Positions 34,986-43,621 are shown, counted from the first letter of the stretch. The stretch: DNA of 43,691 nt from Muribaculaceae bacterium (GCA_023663465.1 JAMPHJ010000010.1:1-43691), one strand, 5' to 3'. Program-made: numbers and translations. The notes: a model not told the origin generated them from the sequence alone.

Positions 34986-35728
34986 ACGCCGCTATCCTTC
35001 TGTAGGGACTCTATTTTATCCCCGCTGATTTGGATTGCGTCTAAAATGCTCTTTCTGCTCATTCCGGTCTCTTGCGCCAGCTCGTCCACCGTTACCTTGC
35101 GATGCAAATCTTCTGCCAGCTCGTTTGCCTTATCCGCCACCAGATTGACTTTATCGGCAAGTTTTTTATCTTTGCTTTCCTCTTTTCCATTCTCGGCAAT
35201 CGCTTCTTCCATCGCGTCCATAATCATCCTGCCAAGCGCCCCTTGCGCTTCCCTGGCATGTTCAAATGCCCCCAGCATCGTAACGCCCATCGCAACTGCC
35301 GCATTGCCTTCGCCGATTAAGTCTTCCAGAAGCACACCCTGTCCCGTATAAAGCTTGGCGATTTCCACTACATGGGGCAGGAAAACCTGAATCAGAAGAT
35401 TCTGCGCTGCACCATCCCCCGCCATAGCGGATAGTGTTGCCGCCTCCGTTTCCCCTTCCGACAGCTTAGGCAGCTCTTCTAACTGCCGCAGATAGTCGTC
35501 CAGATAATCCGCCTCTTCCCGGCTGATATAGTCATCTAAGTTTACCGGTTCCCCAATGCCGATTTTATGCTGCCTGAAATAATCGTACACGGCTTCTAAC
35601 TGAGGCTCTGAAAGCCCCATGCCGTCAAACGCCTCTTTTATCTGCTCTTCTAAAAGGCAGTTTCCCTGTTCTTTCGCCTGCCGCTTTAATTTTTCCAGTG
35701 TCTGCGTGAATTGTTGTTCCCGTTCCAT
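34982..35728 (-). CDS. Degenerate RpoD-like sigma-70 protein lacking region 4
   Basis: 248 residues from the ATG at 35728, 6 bases after AAAGGAG; the frame is open to 35845 but that would overlap the upstream gene and has no RBS. Residues 8-60 resemble sigma region 1.1, 72-92 region 1.2, and 103-150 region 2.1-2.2 (NLLIQVFLPHVVEIAKLYTGQGVLLEDLIGEGN, compare RLVVSIAKKY.GRG...DLIQEGN of RpoD). Residues 150-176, where 2.3-2.4 should melt and read the -10, lack the tryptophans and YATWWIRQ-like motif. Residues 195-240 resemble region 3 (ELAEDLHRKVTVDELAQETGMSRKSILDAI). Region 4 is absent. It could bind RNA polymerase core without directing normal promoters; this is inference. Confidence 0.8.
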   Translation of the reverse strand: MEREQQFTQTLEKLKRQAKEQGNCLLEEQIKEAFDGMGLSEPQLEAVYDYFRQHKIGIGEPVNLDDYISREEADYLDDYLRQLEELPKLSEGETEAATLSAMAGDGAAQNLLIQVFLPHVVEIAKLYTGQGVLLEDLIGEGNAAVAMGVTMLGAFEHAREAQGALGRMIMDAMEEAIAENGKEESKDKKLADKVNLVADKANELAEDLHRKVTVDELAQETGMSRKSILDAIQISGDKIESLQKDSGV

Positions 35729-35795
35729 ACCCTGCTCCTTTAAAAATGCCGCACTTTCTGGCGAATGCTGCTTCCCATAAATGCGCGCTGCCCGG

Positions 35796-36656
35796 TTAAT
35801 GTTTGACATGGGTATGCGTATATAAATGTTCTTCGCAATACTCATAATTCCCGTCGCACTTCGAGCAGAAACGGAACTGTAAATCCGGGCTGTCTTTTTC
35901 CGTCCTGCCGCAGATAGCGCATTTATGCTTCGTAATGCCGCTGCTCCCCCGTCTGATATCCCGCTTAAACTCCTGCCTCCTATGAATCTGTTTCGGATTC
36001 AGATGCATCATATTCCTGGACGTCACAAAAAAGACAATAAAATTAAACAGGGATGCCGCAATCGCAAATTTGATATACATCCCGCCCTGTAAAAAGGAAA
36101 AGATGAGTATAATGCCATAAATAATCCCCAGCCATTTTACCTTAATCGGAATGATAAACATCAACAGTACGGACACGTCCGGGAAAGTCGCCGCAAACGC
36201 TAAAAAGATAGACATATTGATGTAATAAGTGCTAAAATACATGGAATTTATCAGAAAATACATCTGGGCTCCCTGCATCGCAATCTGCTCCGCCTGGAAC
36301 AAATAGGCAAACGCCATCGCCAGAAAACTTCCCGCAATCGTAAACAAAATTCCCTCGAAGATGTAGACATTGTAGCGGTAAGTCCCCCAGGTTCTTTCCA
36401 ATGTCGTACCGATAGAGCAATAAAAATACAGCATCAGCAGCGTGAAAAAGATATTCCCTTCGCTCGGCGGAATCAGAATCCATGTCACAAGCCGCCATAT
36501 CTGCCCATGCAGAATCGCATAAGGATCCAGTGTCAGATAAAAAACAAGCCAGGGCGCGACAAGCTCTGCCACATATCCTATCGCGTAACAGATAACCAGA
36601 ACCACCGACAGGTTCCGAATCGCATATTTTCCGAATTTTCTTTCAAATGAACTCAT
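35796..36656 (-). CDS. Rhomboid-like membrane protein with C-terminal zinc-finger-like domain
   Basis: 286 residues. Six likely membrane segments lie between about residues 15 and 225. The loop GTTLERTWGTYRYN resembles the rhomboid GxxxExxWGs motif, but the catalytic GxSG serine motif is missing, so it would be a pseudo-protease. The last ~45 residues carry CAICG, CSKCD and YCEEHLYTHTH, a likely zinc-binding domain on the cytosolic side. It is first in the operon with the sigma-like and 167-residue genes. The start ATG follows GGGG at 9 bases. No promoter stood out in the upstream region. Confidence 0.82.
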   Translation of the reverse strand: MSSFERKFGKYAIRNLSVVLVICYAIGYVAELVAPWLVFYLTLDPYAILHGQIWRLVTWILIPPSEGNIFFTLLMLYFYCSIGTTLERTWGTYRYNVYIFEGILFTIAGSFLAMAFAYLFQAEQIAMQGAQMYFLINSMYFSTYYINMSIFLAFAATFPDVSVLLMFIIPIKVKWLGIIYGIILIFSFLQGGMYIKFAIAASLFNFIVFFVTSRNMMHLNPKQIHRRQEFKRDIRRGSSGITKHKCAICGRTEKDSPDLQFRFCSKCDGNYEYCEEHLYTHTHVKH

Positions 36657-36817
36657 AGTATCATGCCCCTTTTATTGATCATTTCACAAGGAAAAGTTGA
36701 ATATATTCTAACATTCCTTTTTTTAAAAGTAAACGCCGCAGCCGCGAAATCCGCGAAAGTCATAAAAATTTAATATTTCTCTTTTAAAATCTTCATAAAA
36801 TTTTAAAGAAGAGTCGA

Positions 36818-36846
36818 TTGCTTTTTCAAAATGACTGTCGTATAAT
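36818..36846 (+). promoter_or_regulatory. Promoter of the activase fusion gene
   Basis: -35 TTGCTT (36818-36823), 17 bp, -10 TATAAT (36841-36846). It leaves a leader of about 90 bases. A second TATAAT near 36869 has no matching -35. The rest of 36657-36944 is AT-rich without other signals. Confidence 0.75.
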
Positions 36847-36944
36847 GACTTAGCATGTCAAAATGTATTATAATAAGTAAACATTTGGAATTTTCTTCCG
36901 AAGTTTATCGTTAGGAATATCGTTAAAAATAAGGAGTGAATAAA

Positions 36945-39900
36945 ATGGAAACGAATCAGCTTCCCAATACCCTCGGTATTGACATCGGTTCTACCACTGT
37001 CAAAATCGCGGTTTTGAATGAAAAGCACGAGATTCTTTTCTCTGATTACAAAAGACATTTTGCCAATATCCAGGAAACGTTATCCGCTTTATTACAAAGC
37101 GCCTACCAAAAACTGGGAAATTTATCCCTTCATCCCATGATTACGGGTTCCGGCGGTCTGACGCTGGCAAACCATTTAGGGATTCCTTTCGTGCAGGAAG
37201 TCATCGCCGTCTCTACTTCCCTGCAGGAGTTTGCGCCCGTTACGGACGTGGCAATCGAGCTTGGCGGTGAAGACGCCAAAATCATTTATTTCGAGGGCGG
37301 CAACGTGGAACAGCGCATGAACGGTATCTGCGCCGGCGGCACGGGTTCTTTTATCGACCAGATGGCGGCTCTTTTACAGACGGACGCTTCCGGTCTGAAT
37401 ACTTATGCGAAAAATTACCATTCTTTATATACGATTGCGGCAAGATGCGGTGTTTTCGCCAAATCTGATATCCAGCCGCTCATCAATGAAGGCGCTACCA
37501 AGGAAGATTTGTCGGCATCCATTTTCCAGGCGGTCGTCAACCAGACCATCAGCGGTCTTGCCTGCGGCAAACCGATTCACGGACATGTGGCGTTTCTAGG
37601 CGGTCCTTTGCACTTTTTGTCCGAACTGAAACAGGCGTTTATCCGTACTCTGAAACTGGACGAAGAACATATCATCGATATGGATAATTCCCACCTGTTC
37701 GCCGCGATTGGTTCTGCCTTAAACGCTAAAGAAAACGTATGTTATTCTATGCAGGAAATGGTGGATAAGCTTTCTTCTGATATCAAAATGGAATTTGAAG
37801 TAGACCGTATGGAGCCTTTATTTGCTTCCCAGAAGGACTACGACGAATTTGCCAGAAGACATGCTTCCTATCATGTGAAAACCGCGGATCTTGCTTCCTA
37901 TCAGGGCAAATGCTTCCTTGGCATCGACGCCGGAAGCACCACTACCAAAGCGGCGCTGGTAGGGGAAGATGGCTCCCTGCTTTATTCTTTTTACAGCAGC
38001 AACGACGGCAGTCCTTTAAAAACGGCAATCCGCTCCATCCGGGAAATCTATTCCCTTCTGCCAAAAGAAGCAAAAATTGTCCGCTCCTGCTCCACCGGCT
38101 ACGGGGAAGCCTTGATGAAAGCCGCCTTTTTACTAGATGACGGGGAAGTGGAAACCGTTGCCCACTACCATGCCGCGGCATTCTTTGACCCCGATGTGGA
38201 CTGTATTCTAGACATCGGCGGACAGGACATGAAATGCATCAAAATCAAGAATCAGACCGTAGACAGCGTGCAGTTAAACGAGGCATGCTCTTCCGGCTGC
38301 GGCTCTTTTATCGAAACCTTCGCGAAATCCCTGAATTACAGCGTCGAGGATTTTGCAAACGCCGCGCTCTTTGCCGAACATCCGATTGATTTGGGAACCC
38401 GCTGTACGGTCTTCATGAATTCCAAAGTAAAACAGGCGCAGAAAGAAGGCGCAAGCGTTTCCGATATTTCCGCGGGGCTTGCTTATTCTGTCATCAAAAA
38501 TGCGCTGTTTAAAGTCATCAAAGTATCCGACGCTTCGGAACTTGGGAAAAATATCGTCGTACAGGGCGGCACTTTTTACAATGACGCCGTGCTACGAAGT
38601 TTTGAGAAAATCGCAGACTGCCATGCCATCCGCCCGGATATTGCCGGCATCATGGGAGCTTTCGGCGCGGCGTTGATTGCCAGGGAAAATTATGAGGACG
38701 GCTATCAATCTACGATGCTTACACTGGATAAAATAAACGCCCTGCAATTTGAGACCAGTATGGCGAAATGCAAAGGCTGTACCAACAACTGCCGTCTTAC
38801 CATCAACAAATTTACGGGTGGTCGTCAATACATCTCCGGCAACCGCTGCGAGCGTGGTCTTGGAAAAGCCAAAAAAGACAGTACCGTCCCCAATTTATTT
38901 GAATATAAGCTAAAAAGGATTTTTTCTTACGAGCCCCTTCCTGCGGATGAGGCAAAAAGAGGAACCGTGGGCATTCCCCGCGTCCTGAATATGTACGAAA
39001 ACTATCCGTTCTGGTTTACCTTTTTTACGAAATTGGGATACCGGGTTATCCTTTCGCCCGTATCCAACCGCAAAATTTATGAGCTTGGCATCGAATCCAT
39101 CCCCAGCGAATCCGAGTGCTACCCTGCCAAACTGGCGCACGGGCATGTGACCTGGCTGATTAAACAGGGCGTGGACTTCATCTTTTACCCGGCCCTCTTT
39201 TATGAAAGAAACGAATTTCCAGACGCCAACAACCATTACAACTGCCCGATTGTGACGTCCTATTCCGAGAATATCAAGAACAATGTGGAAGAAATCGGGC
39301 GGGGCGAGGTTGTTTTTCGCAATCCGTTTATGTCTTTCAGAGATTTACAGACCGTTACGGACGCACTGGCAAAAGAATTTCATACCCTTCCGGTAAATGA
39401 AGTCATTCTGGCATGTGAAGAAGCCTGGCAGGAATTAGAACAGGCAAGAGCGGATATGCGCGCCAAGGGGGAAGAAGCGCTCGCCTTCATGGAAGCCAGC
39501 CACAAACGCGGCATCGTGCTTGCGGGAAGACCCTACCATATCGACCCGGAAATTAACCACGGTATCCCGGAACTGATTAATTCCTATGACGTGGCGGTTT
39601 TGACAGAAGACTCCGTGTCCCATCTTGCCGCTCCCGAACGTCCGCTCATCGTCTCGGACCAATGGATGTACCATTCCCGACTGTATGCAGCCGCCAGTTT
39701 CGTGAAGACAAGAGAGGATTTGGACTTAATTCAGCTGAATTCCTTCGGCTGCGGTCTGGACGCCGTTACCACCGACCAGGTCAACGATATTTTATCCGGG
39801 TCCGACAAAATTTATACCTGTTTAAAAATTGACGAAGTAAACAACCTTGGTGCGGCAAGGATTCGTATCCGCTCCCTTCTTTCCGCTATCAAAGTCCGGG

Positions 39901-41189
39901 AGCAGAAAAAGAAACAGCGCATCATCTCTTCCAGCGCCTATCAGAAAGTCACTTTTACAGAAGAAATGCGCAAAGACTATACCATCCTCTGTCCACAGAT
40001 GTCACCCATTCACTTTGAAATCTTACAAGCTGCCTTTAATGCGTGCGGATATCACTTTGAAGTGCTTGGTAACGATAACAGACATGCCGTAGACGTAGGA
40101 CTCAAATATGTAAATAATGACGCGTGTTATCCTTCCTTAATGGTGGTTGGACAGATTATGGACGCCTTGCTTTCCGGGAAATATGACATCAATAAAGTGG
40201 CGATTATTATCACTCAGACCGGCGGCGGCTGCCGCGCCACAAACTACATCGGCTTCATCAGACGCGCCTTAGAAAAAGCCGGTATGACGCAGATTCCTGT
40301 TATTTCCTTGAATCTATCCGGCCTTGAAAGCAATCCGGGATTTCATCTGAATGCGGATATGCTGATGCGTGCCGCATACGGAGCTGTATTTGGCGATATT
40401 TTCATGCGCTGCGTCTACCGGATGCGTCCTTATGAAAAAGAACCCGGCCAAGTAAACGCCGTCCATCAGAAATGGCTCCAAAAATGCCGTGCCTTCGTAT
40501 CTGGGAAACATTTAAACTACTTTACGTTCTGTAAAATGTGTAAAGAAATGATACGGGAATTTGACAACATCCCGATTACAGAAGAAAAGAAACCCCGCGT
40601 TGGCATCGTAGGCGAAATCCTTGTGAAATTCGCTCCTGCCGCCAACAACCATCTGGTAGAACTGTTAGAATCGGAAGGCGCGGAAGCCGTCGTCCCCGAT
40701 TTGATGGACTTCTTACTCTACTGCTTCTATAACCAGATTTATAAAGCAGAAGTATTATCCACCTCCAGGAAAGCCGCCATGATTTCCAGATTTGGCATAT
40801 GGGCAATTGAAAAACTTCGTGGCAACGCCGTGAAAGCCTTTGAAAAAAGCGTCCACTTCGAGCCGCCTACAAGTATTTACCGTCTCGTCGATTATGCAAA
40901 GCCGATTGTCAACATCGGTAATCAGACCGGGGAAGGATGGTTTTTGACCGGGGAAATGGTGGAATTAATCCACAGCGGTGTCAACAACATCGTCTGCACA
41001 CAACCCTTTGGCTGCCTGCCCAACCATGTCGTCGGAAAAGGCGTTATCAAAGAGCTGCGCAAACAATACCCGCTCTCTAATATCGTAGCAATCGACTATG
41101 ACCCCGGCGCCAGCGAAGTCAATCAGCTAAACCGGATTAAACTGATGCTTTCTACGGCACAGAAGAATTTAAAGAAACAGGTGTTATGA
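36945..41189 (+). CDS. Fused 2-hydroxyacyl-CoA dehydratase activase / HgdB-like protein
   Basis: 1414 residues from the ATG at 36945, 8 bases after AAGGAG; a GTG at 36936 overlaps the RBS. Two ASKHA ATPase domains of the BadF/BcrA/HgdC type lie in tandem: residues ~10-270 ([38 protein letters not shown]) and ~325-590 ([39 protein letters not shown]). The CAGGTG and RCxxF cysteines resemble those holding the bridging [4Fe-4S] cluster of HgdC. A cysteine cluster CKGCTNNC follows at ~607, then a DUF2229-type domain (from ~672, [12 protein letters not shown]) and an HgdB-like region to the end. Family knowledge: activases pump electrons into dehydratases by ATP hydrolysis. The substrate of these giant fusions is unknown, and no dehydratase or CoA-transferase genes are adjacent. 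Confidence 0.93.
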   Translation: METNQLPNTLGIDIGSTTVKIAVLNEKHEILFSDYKRHFANIQETLSALLQSAYQKLGNLSLHPMITGSGGLTLANHLGIPFVQEVIAVSTSLQEFAPVTDVAIELGGEDAKIIYFEGGNVEQRMNGICAGGTGSFIDQMAALLQTDASGLNTYAKNYHSLYTIAARCGVFAKSDIQPLINEGATKEDLSASIFQAVVNQTISGLACGKPIHGHVAFLGGPLHFLSELKQAFIRTLKLDEEHIIDMDNSHLFAAIGSALNAKENVCYSMQEMVDKLSSDIKMEFEVDRMEPLFASQKDYDEFARRHASYHVKTADLASYQGKCFLGIDAGSTTTKAALVGEDGSLLYSFYSSNDGSPLKTAIRSIREIYSLLPKEAKIVRSCSTGYGEALMKAAFLLDDGEVETVAHYHAAAFFDPDVDCILDIGGQDMKCIKIKNQTVDSVQLNEACSSGCGSFIETFAKSLNYSVEDFANAALFAEHPIDLGTRCTVFMNSKVKQAQKEGASVSDISAGLAYSVIKNALFKVIKVSDASELGKNIVVQGGTFYNDAVLRSFEKIADCHAIRPDIAGIMGAFGAALIARENYEDGYQSTMLTLDKINALQFETSMAKCKGCTNNCRLTINKFTGGRQYISGNRCERGLGKAKKDSTVPNLFEYKLKRIFSYEPLPADEAKRGTVGIPRVLNMYENYPFWFTFFTKLGYRVILSPVSNRKIYELGIESIPSESECYPAKLAHGHVTWLIKQGVDFIFYPALFYERNEFPDANNHYNCPIVTSYSENIKNNVEEIGRGEVVFRNPFMSFRDLQTVTDALAKEFHTLPVNEVILACEEAWQELEQARADMRAKGEEALAFMEASHKRGIVLAGRPYHIDPEINHGIPELINSYDVAVLTEDSVSHLAAPERPLIVSDQWMYHSRLYAAASFVKTREDLDLIQLNSFGCGLDAVTTDQVNDILSGSDKIYTCLKIDEVNNLGAARIRIRSLLSAIKVREQKKKQRIISSSAYQKVTFTEEMRKDYTILCPQMSPIHFEILQAAFNACGYHFEVLGNDNRHAVDVGLKYVNNDACYPSLMVVGQIMDALLSGKYDINKVAIIITQTGGGCRATNYIGFIRRALEKAGMTQIPVISLNLSGLESNPGFHLNADMLMRAAYGAVFGDIFMRCVYRMRPYEKEPGQVNAVHQKWLQKCRAFVSGKHLNYFTFCKMCKEMIREFDNIPITEEKKPRVGIVGEILVKFAPAANNHLVELLESEGAEAVVPDLMDFLLYCFYNQIYKAEVLSTSRKAAMISRFGIWAIEKLRGNAVKAFEKSVHFEPPTSIYRLVDYAKPIVNIGNQTGEGWFLTGEMVELIHSGVNNIVCTQPFGCLPNHVVGKGVIKELRKQYPLSNIVAIDYDPGASEVNQLNRIKLMLSTAQKNLKKQVL

Positions 41190-41212
41190 AAAGCAGAATG
41201 CACTCACTGATA

Positions 41213-41266
41213 AAAGCAGATGTGTCTGTCCACGCCTTCCGGTTTCGGATAGTTCACATCTGCTTT
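41213..41266. terminator. Bidirectional hairpin terminator between activase gene and DUF6472 gene
   Basis: A perfect 12-bp stem AAAGCAGATGTG / CACATCTGCTTT encloses a 30-base loop with an inner TCCG/CGGA helix. It follows the plus-strand activase stop by 24 bases. The right arm is also the last codons and stop of the minus-strand small gene. T tracts are short on both sides (TTTCTT; TTTTATC). Confidence 0.75.
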
Positions 41267-41430
41267 CTTACAACACGGTATTCATCATCTAATTGATAGA
41301 ACGAACAGTCAAAATTGCTTCCGCTTAAAAAGCGGCTCATATCGTCCTCATCCAAATCCACCATGCAGACATAGCATTCATAATCTTCATCGTATACATA
41401 ATTGCTGCATGTATCACAGCTGCAACTCAT
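41254..41430 (-). CDS. Small cysteine-rich acidic protein (DUF6472-like)
   Basis: 58 residues, beginning MSCSCDTCSNYVYDEDYECY and ending LDDEYRVVRKQM. Cysteines at 3, 5, 8, 19, 22 and 42 and many acidic residues suggest metal binding. I recognise the pattern from small proteins common in Lachnospiraceae, annotated as DUF6472; the function is unknown. GGGAGG lies 9 bases before the ATG. It follows the 96-residue gene by 59 bp and is likely co-transcribed. Its last codons form one arm of the terminator hairpin. Confidence 0.85.
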   Translation of the reverse strand: MSCSCDTCSNYVYDEDYECYVCMVDLDEDDMSRFLSGSNFDCSFYQLDDEYRVVRKQM

Positions 41431-41489
41431 CTTCTACAGCCTCCCTATTCATAAACGGACAACTGCCCTGCACATGTTCCTATAGGAAA

Positions 41490-41780
41490 TCAATAAAAAA
41501 TTTTATCTAGCTTCCGGTTGATAAATTTGATTTTCCCTCTGTCTGCTGCGACAAGCTCCTGTATCGCCTCGTCCGCTGCTTCCTTCTGCAATTGATTCAC
41601 ACAGAAAATACAGGTGCCAAATTTATCATTGGAAAAAAAACGGGGTTTATCCCACTTCACATAATAGGAAACCCGGCTCCGCAGCAGAAGCTTCTCAATC
41701 CGTTCCTTTGTATCGATGTCGGTCACCTGGCACCACTCTAATTCATTGTGTACTTTTACTTTCTGATATGCTGTTTCCAT
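41490..41780 (-). CDS. Uncharacterised 96-residue protein
   Basis: 96 residues beginning METAYQKVKVHNELEWCQVTDIDTKERIEKLLLRSRVSYYVKWDKP. It looks like a small alpha/beta domain, basic overall, with one FGTCIFCVNQ cysteine pair in the middle and no membrane segment. The ATG follows AAAGGGG at a long spacing. The first gene behind a TTGCAC-17-TATAAT promoter divergent from metA, followed by the DUF6472-like gene. I recognise no function. Confidence 0.8.
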   Translation of the reverse strand: METAYQKVKVHNELEWCQVTDIDTKERIEKLLLRSRVSYYVKWDKPRFFSNDKFGTCIFCVNQLQKEAADEAIQELVAADRGKIKFINRKLDKIFY

Positions 41781-41873
41781 AGTATAACTCTGCCCCTTTC
41801 ACTACCTGCGCGTACCATAGCTGTTTTATCCACCCTTTCAGGCATGTCCCTTTACGGCACAATAGCTATTCCT

Positions 41874-41902
41874 ATTATACCCCTTTTGCGCCAAATGTGC
41901 AA
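41874..41902 (-). promoter_or_regulatory. Promoter of the 96-residue and DUF6472-like genes
   Basis: Minus strand: -35 TTGCAC (41897-41902), 17 bp, -10 TATAAT (41874-41879). Its -35 lies in the palindrome shared with the metA promoter. Confidence 0.85.
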
Positions 41903-41909
41903 GCTTGCA
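41898..41909. promoter_or_regulatory. 12-bp palindrome joining two divergent -35 elements
   Basis: TGCAAGCTTGCA is a perfect palindrome. Its left half belongs to the minus-strand -35 (TTGCAC) and its right half to the metA -35 (TTGCAG). The -35 hexamers are only two bases apart, so RNA polymerase cannot occupy both promoters at once. Confidence 0.75.
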
Positions 41910-41933
41910 GAATGCCGTAATTTGTGGTATCTT
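41905..41933 (+). promoter_or_regulatory. Promoter of metA
   Basis: -35 TTGCAG (41905-41910), 17 bp, -10 TATCTT (41928-41933). The leader to the ATG is only about 30 bases, too short for a SAM riboswitch. Confidence 0.78.
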
Positions 41934-41965
41934 AGAACAAATAAGCAAAAGAACGGAGAAGCATT

Positions 41966-42883
41966 ATGCCAATCAGAATCCAGGATTCCCTTCCTGCAAG
42001 GGCTATTTTAGAAGAAGAAAATATTTTTGTCATGACAGAATATCGTGCAATTCATCAGGATATCCGTCCTTTGAACGTGCTGATTTTAAATCTGATGCCT
42101 ACGAAAATCATCACAGAAACGCAGCTTCTACGCAAGCTCTCCAACTCCCCCCTGCAGGTATCTGTAGAATTTTTGCAGACGGCAAGTTATATTCCGCAGC
42201 ATATTGATTCCAATCATCTGGAATCTTTTTATACGACCTTCGACCAGATTAAAGACCGTAAATTCGACGGTATGATTATTACCGGCGCGCCTCTTGACTA
42301 CGTTAAATTCGAGGACGTCACTTACTGGGACGAACTATGTACCATTATGGAATGGGGAAAAACCCACGTCCACTGCACCCTGCACTTATGCTGGGGCGCA
42401 TTCGCCGGACTCTATTATTTCTATGGGCTGGACCGCTATGACATGGACGAAAAATTATCCGGCGTTTACGCACACCGGGTTTTGAAAAAAACGTCTCCTC
42501 TCTTCCGCGGTTTCGACGATATTTTCTATGCCCCCCAGTCCCGCGCTATGGGAATTGAAGCCTCCAAGATTGCTTCCATCCCGGAGCTGGAGCTGATGGC
42601 AATTTCCGATGAAGCCGGCGTTACAATCGTCAAGACCACCGACAGCCGCCATCTCTTCATTACCTGCCACCCGGAGTACGATTCAGACACGCTTGCCAAA
42701 GAATATTACAGGGATTTGGAAAAAGGGCTGAATCCCAAAATTCCGGTGCACTATTTCCCAGACGATGACCCGTCCAAAACGCCGATTGTCAACTGGCGTT
42801 CCACGGGACAGCTTTTATATTCTAACTGGTTGAATTATTATGTGTATCAGACTACGCCGTATAATGTGGGGGAAATTGTGTGA
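41966..42883 (+). CDS. metA: Homoserine O-acyltransferase (MetA)
   Basis: 305 residues, the normal length. It acylates homoserine at the start of methionine synthesis. The catalytic cysteine is C142 in HCTLHLCWGAFAGLYYFYG, and the HPEYD stretch near residue 235 carries the catalytic histidine and glutamate. In this family residue 111 controls the acyl donor: glutamate favours acetyl-CoA, glycine succinyl-CoA. Here it is aspartate (TGAPLD111YVKFEDV), so acetyl-CoA use is likely but unproven. ACGGAG lies 8 bases upstream of the ATG. It is a single gene with its own promoter and terminator. Confidence 0.96.
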   Translation: MPIRIQDSLPARAILEEENIFVMTEYRAIHQDIRPLNVLILNLMPTKIITETQLLRKLSNSPLQVSVEFLQTASYIPQHIDSNHLESFYTTFDQIKDRKFDGMIITGAPLDYVKFEDVTYWDELCTIMEWGKTHVHCTLHLCWGAFAGLYYFYGLDRYDMDEKLSGVYAHRVLKKTSPLFRGFDDIFYAPQSRAMGIEASKIASIPELELMAISDEAGVTIVKTTDSRHLFITCHPEYDSDTLAKEYYRDLEKGLNPKIPVHYFPDDDPSKTPIVNWRSTGQLLYSNWLNYYVYQTTPYNVGEIV

Positions 42884-42933
42884 AAAGACAGGCTGCCCCT
42901 CTAAAATCCTAAGAGACTGGACAAGCCAGAGGG

Positions 42934-42976
42934 AAAAGGTGCAAAGACTGCTATTTCATTGTCCATGCACCTTTTT
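42934..42976. terminator. Bidirectional terminator between metA and the toxin-antitoxin genes
   Basis: The 10-bp stem AAAAGGTGCA / TGCACCTTTT has a 22-base loop. T runs follow on both strands (TTTTT after metA; TTTTC on the minus strand), so it can end metA and the convergent BrnTA transcript. Confidence 0.9.
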
Positions 42977-42987
42977 ATAATATATAT

Positions 42988-43281
42988 CTATCGCATTGTA
43001 ACATACTCATTAACAGCTTTATCAAGCAGGCGTCCCAAAACATCTATATAATCACTACCAATAGCCTTAGCTTTCTTAATGGTCATAGGAGATACATACA
43101 CCGTAAGCGGTTCAGCATTATAAGGTTTCTTTTTTCGCGCTTCCATAAATGCTTTTTCCATTTCTGCAGTCAATTCCGGAGAATCCTCATCATAAACAGG
43201 AATCAACTTTTTAGCTTCTTCCAACATCTTTTTTTCTTCATTTGTTATACCCGCATTTTGCTCCAATTTAAATGATACCAT
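42988..43281 (-). CDS. BrnA-like antitoxin
   Basis: 97 residues beginning MVSFKLEQNAGITNEEKKMLEEAKKL. The acidic middle (PVYDEDSPELTAEMEKAFMEARKKKP) matches the linker often seen in antitoxins of BrnT. The C-terminus (PLTVYVSPMTIKKAKAIGSDYIDVLGRLLDKAVNEYV) looks like a ribbon-helix-helix DNA-binding domain. It should neutralise the upstream-encoded toxin and repress the pair's promoter. The ATG follows AAAGGGG and overlaps the toxin gene end by 14 bp. Confidence 0.82.
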   Translation of the reverse strand: MVSFKLEQNAGITNEEKKMLEEAKKLIPVYDEDSPELTAEMEKAFMEARKKKPYNAEPLTVYVSPMTIKKAKAIGSDYIDVLGRLLDKAVNEYVTMR

Positions 43282-43564
43282 AATATAATCCCCTTTCCCT
43301 GGCTGTTGCCAAACGTGCAGAAATCAATCTAATATTCGACTGGCGCTCCGTATATACCACAAATAAAACTTCATTTGCCATCCCAATTGTTATAAATCTA
43401 TCACTGCCTATATCACTATGTGCATCATCATAAATTTCAATACGATTTTCATCTAAAAATACTTTAGCAGCAATTTCAAATGAAATACCATGCTTCTTTC
43501 TATTAATTTCAGCTTTTTCTTCATCCCATTCAAAGTTAATATCTATACTAATTTTCCTCACCAC
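43268..43564 (-). CDS. BrnT family toxin (ribonuclease)
   Basis: 98 residues. The signature FEWDEEKAEINRKKHGISFEIAAKVF is typical of BrnT (W-D-x-x-K-x3-N-x2-K-H-G-[VI]-x-F), followed by RFITIGMANEVLFVVYTER and RLISARLATARER, the RelE-like core and terminal arginine motif. BrnT toxins cut RNA and are held by BrnA. The start is a GTG at 43564 or 43561 with a weak RBS; the first ~10 residues are longer than usual, and the good GAGGA motif overlaps the second and third codons. Promoter at 43593-43621. Confidence 0.88.
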   Translation of the reverse strand: MVRKISIDINFEWDEEKAEINRKKHGISFEIAAKVFLDENRIEIYDDAHSDIGSDRFITIGMANEVLFVVYTERQSNIRLISARLATARERGLYYGII

Positions 43565-43592
43565 CTATAGATATTTCTAGTTTATATTATAA

Positions 43593-43621
43593 ATTATACG
43601 CAACATTCAATTAAAATTCAA
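43593..43621 (-). promoter_or_regulatory. Promoter of the BrnT-BrnA-like pair
   Basis: Minus strand: -35 TTGAAT (43616-43621), 17 bp, -10 TATAAT (43593-43598), about 30 bp upstream of the toxin start. The direct repeat ATTCAATTAAAATTCAAT overlaps the -35 and may be part of an operator. Nothing else was identified from 43622 to the right edge. Confidence 0.8.

Noticed and set aside
35729-35845. N-terminal extension of the sigma-like protein to 35845
   Set aside because: It would overlap the rhomboid-like gene by 50 bp without an RBS, whereas the ATG at 35728 has a strong AAAGGAG site.
41781-41965. Possible SAM or T-box riboswitch before metA
   Set aside because: The metA promoter at 41905-41933 leaves a leader of about 30 bases, too short, and no conserved riboswitch core is visible.
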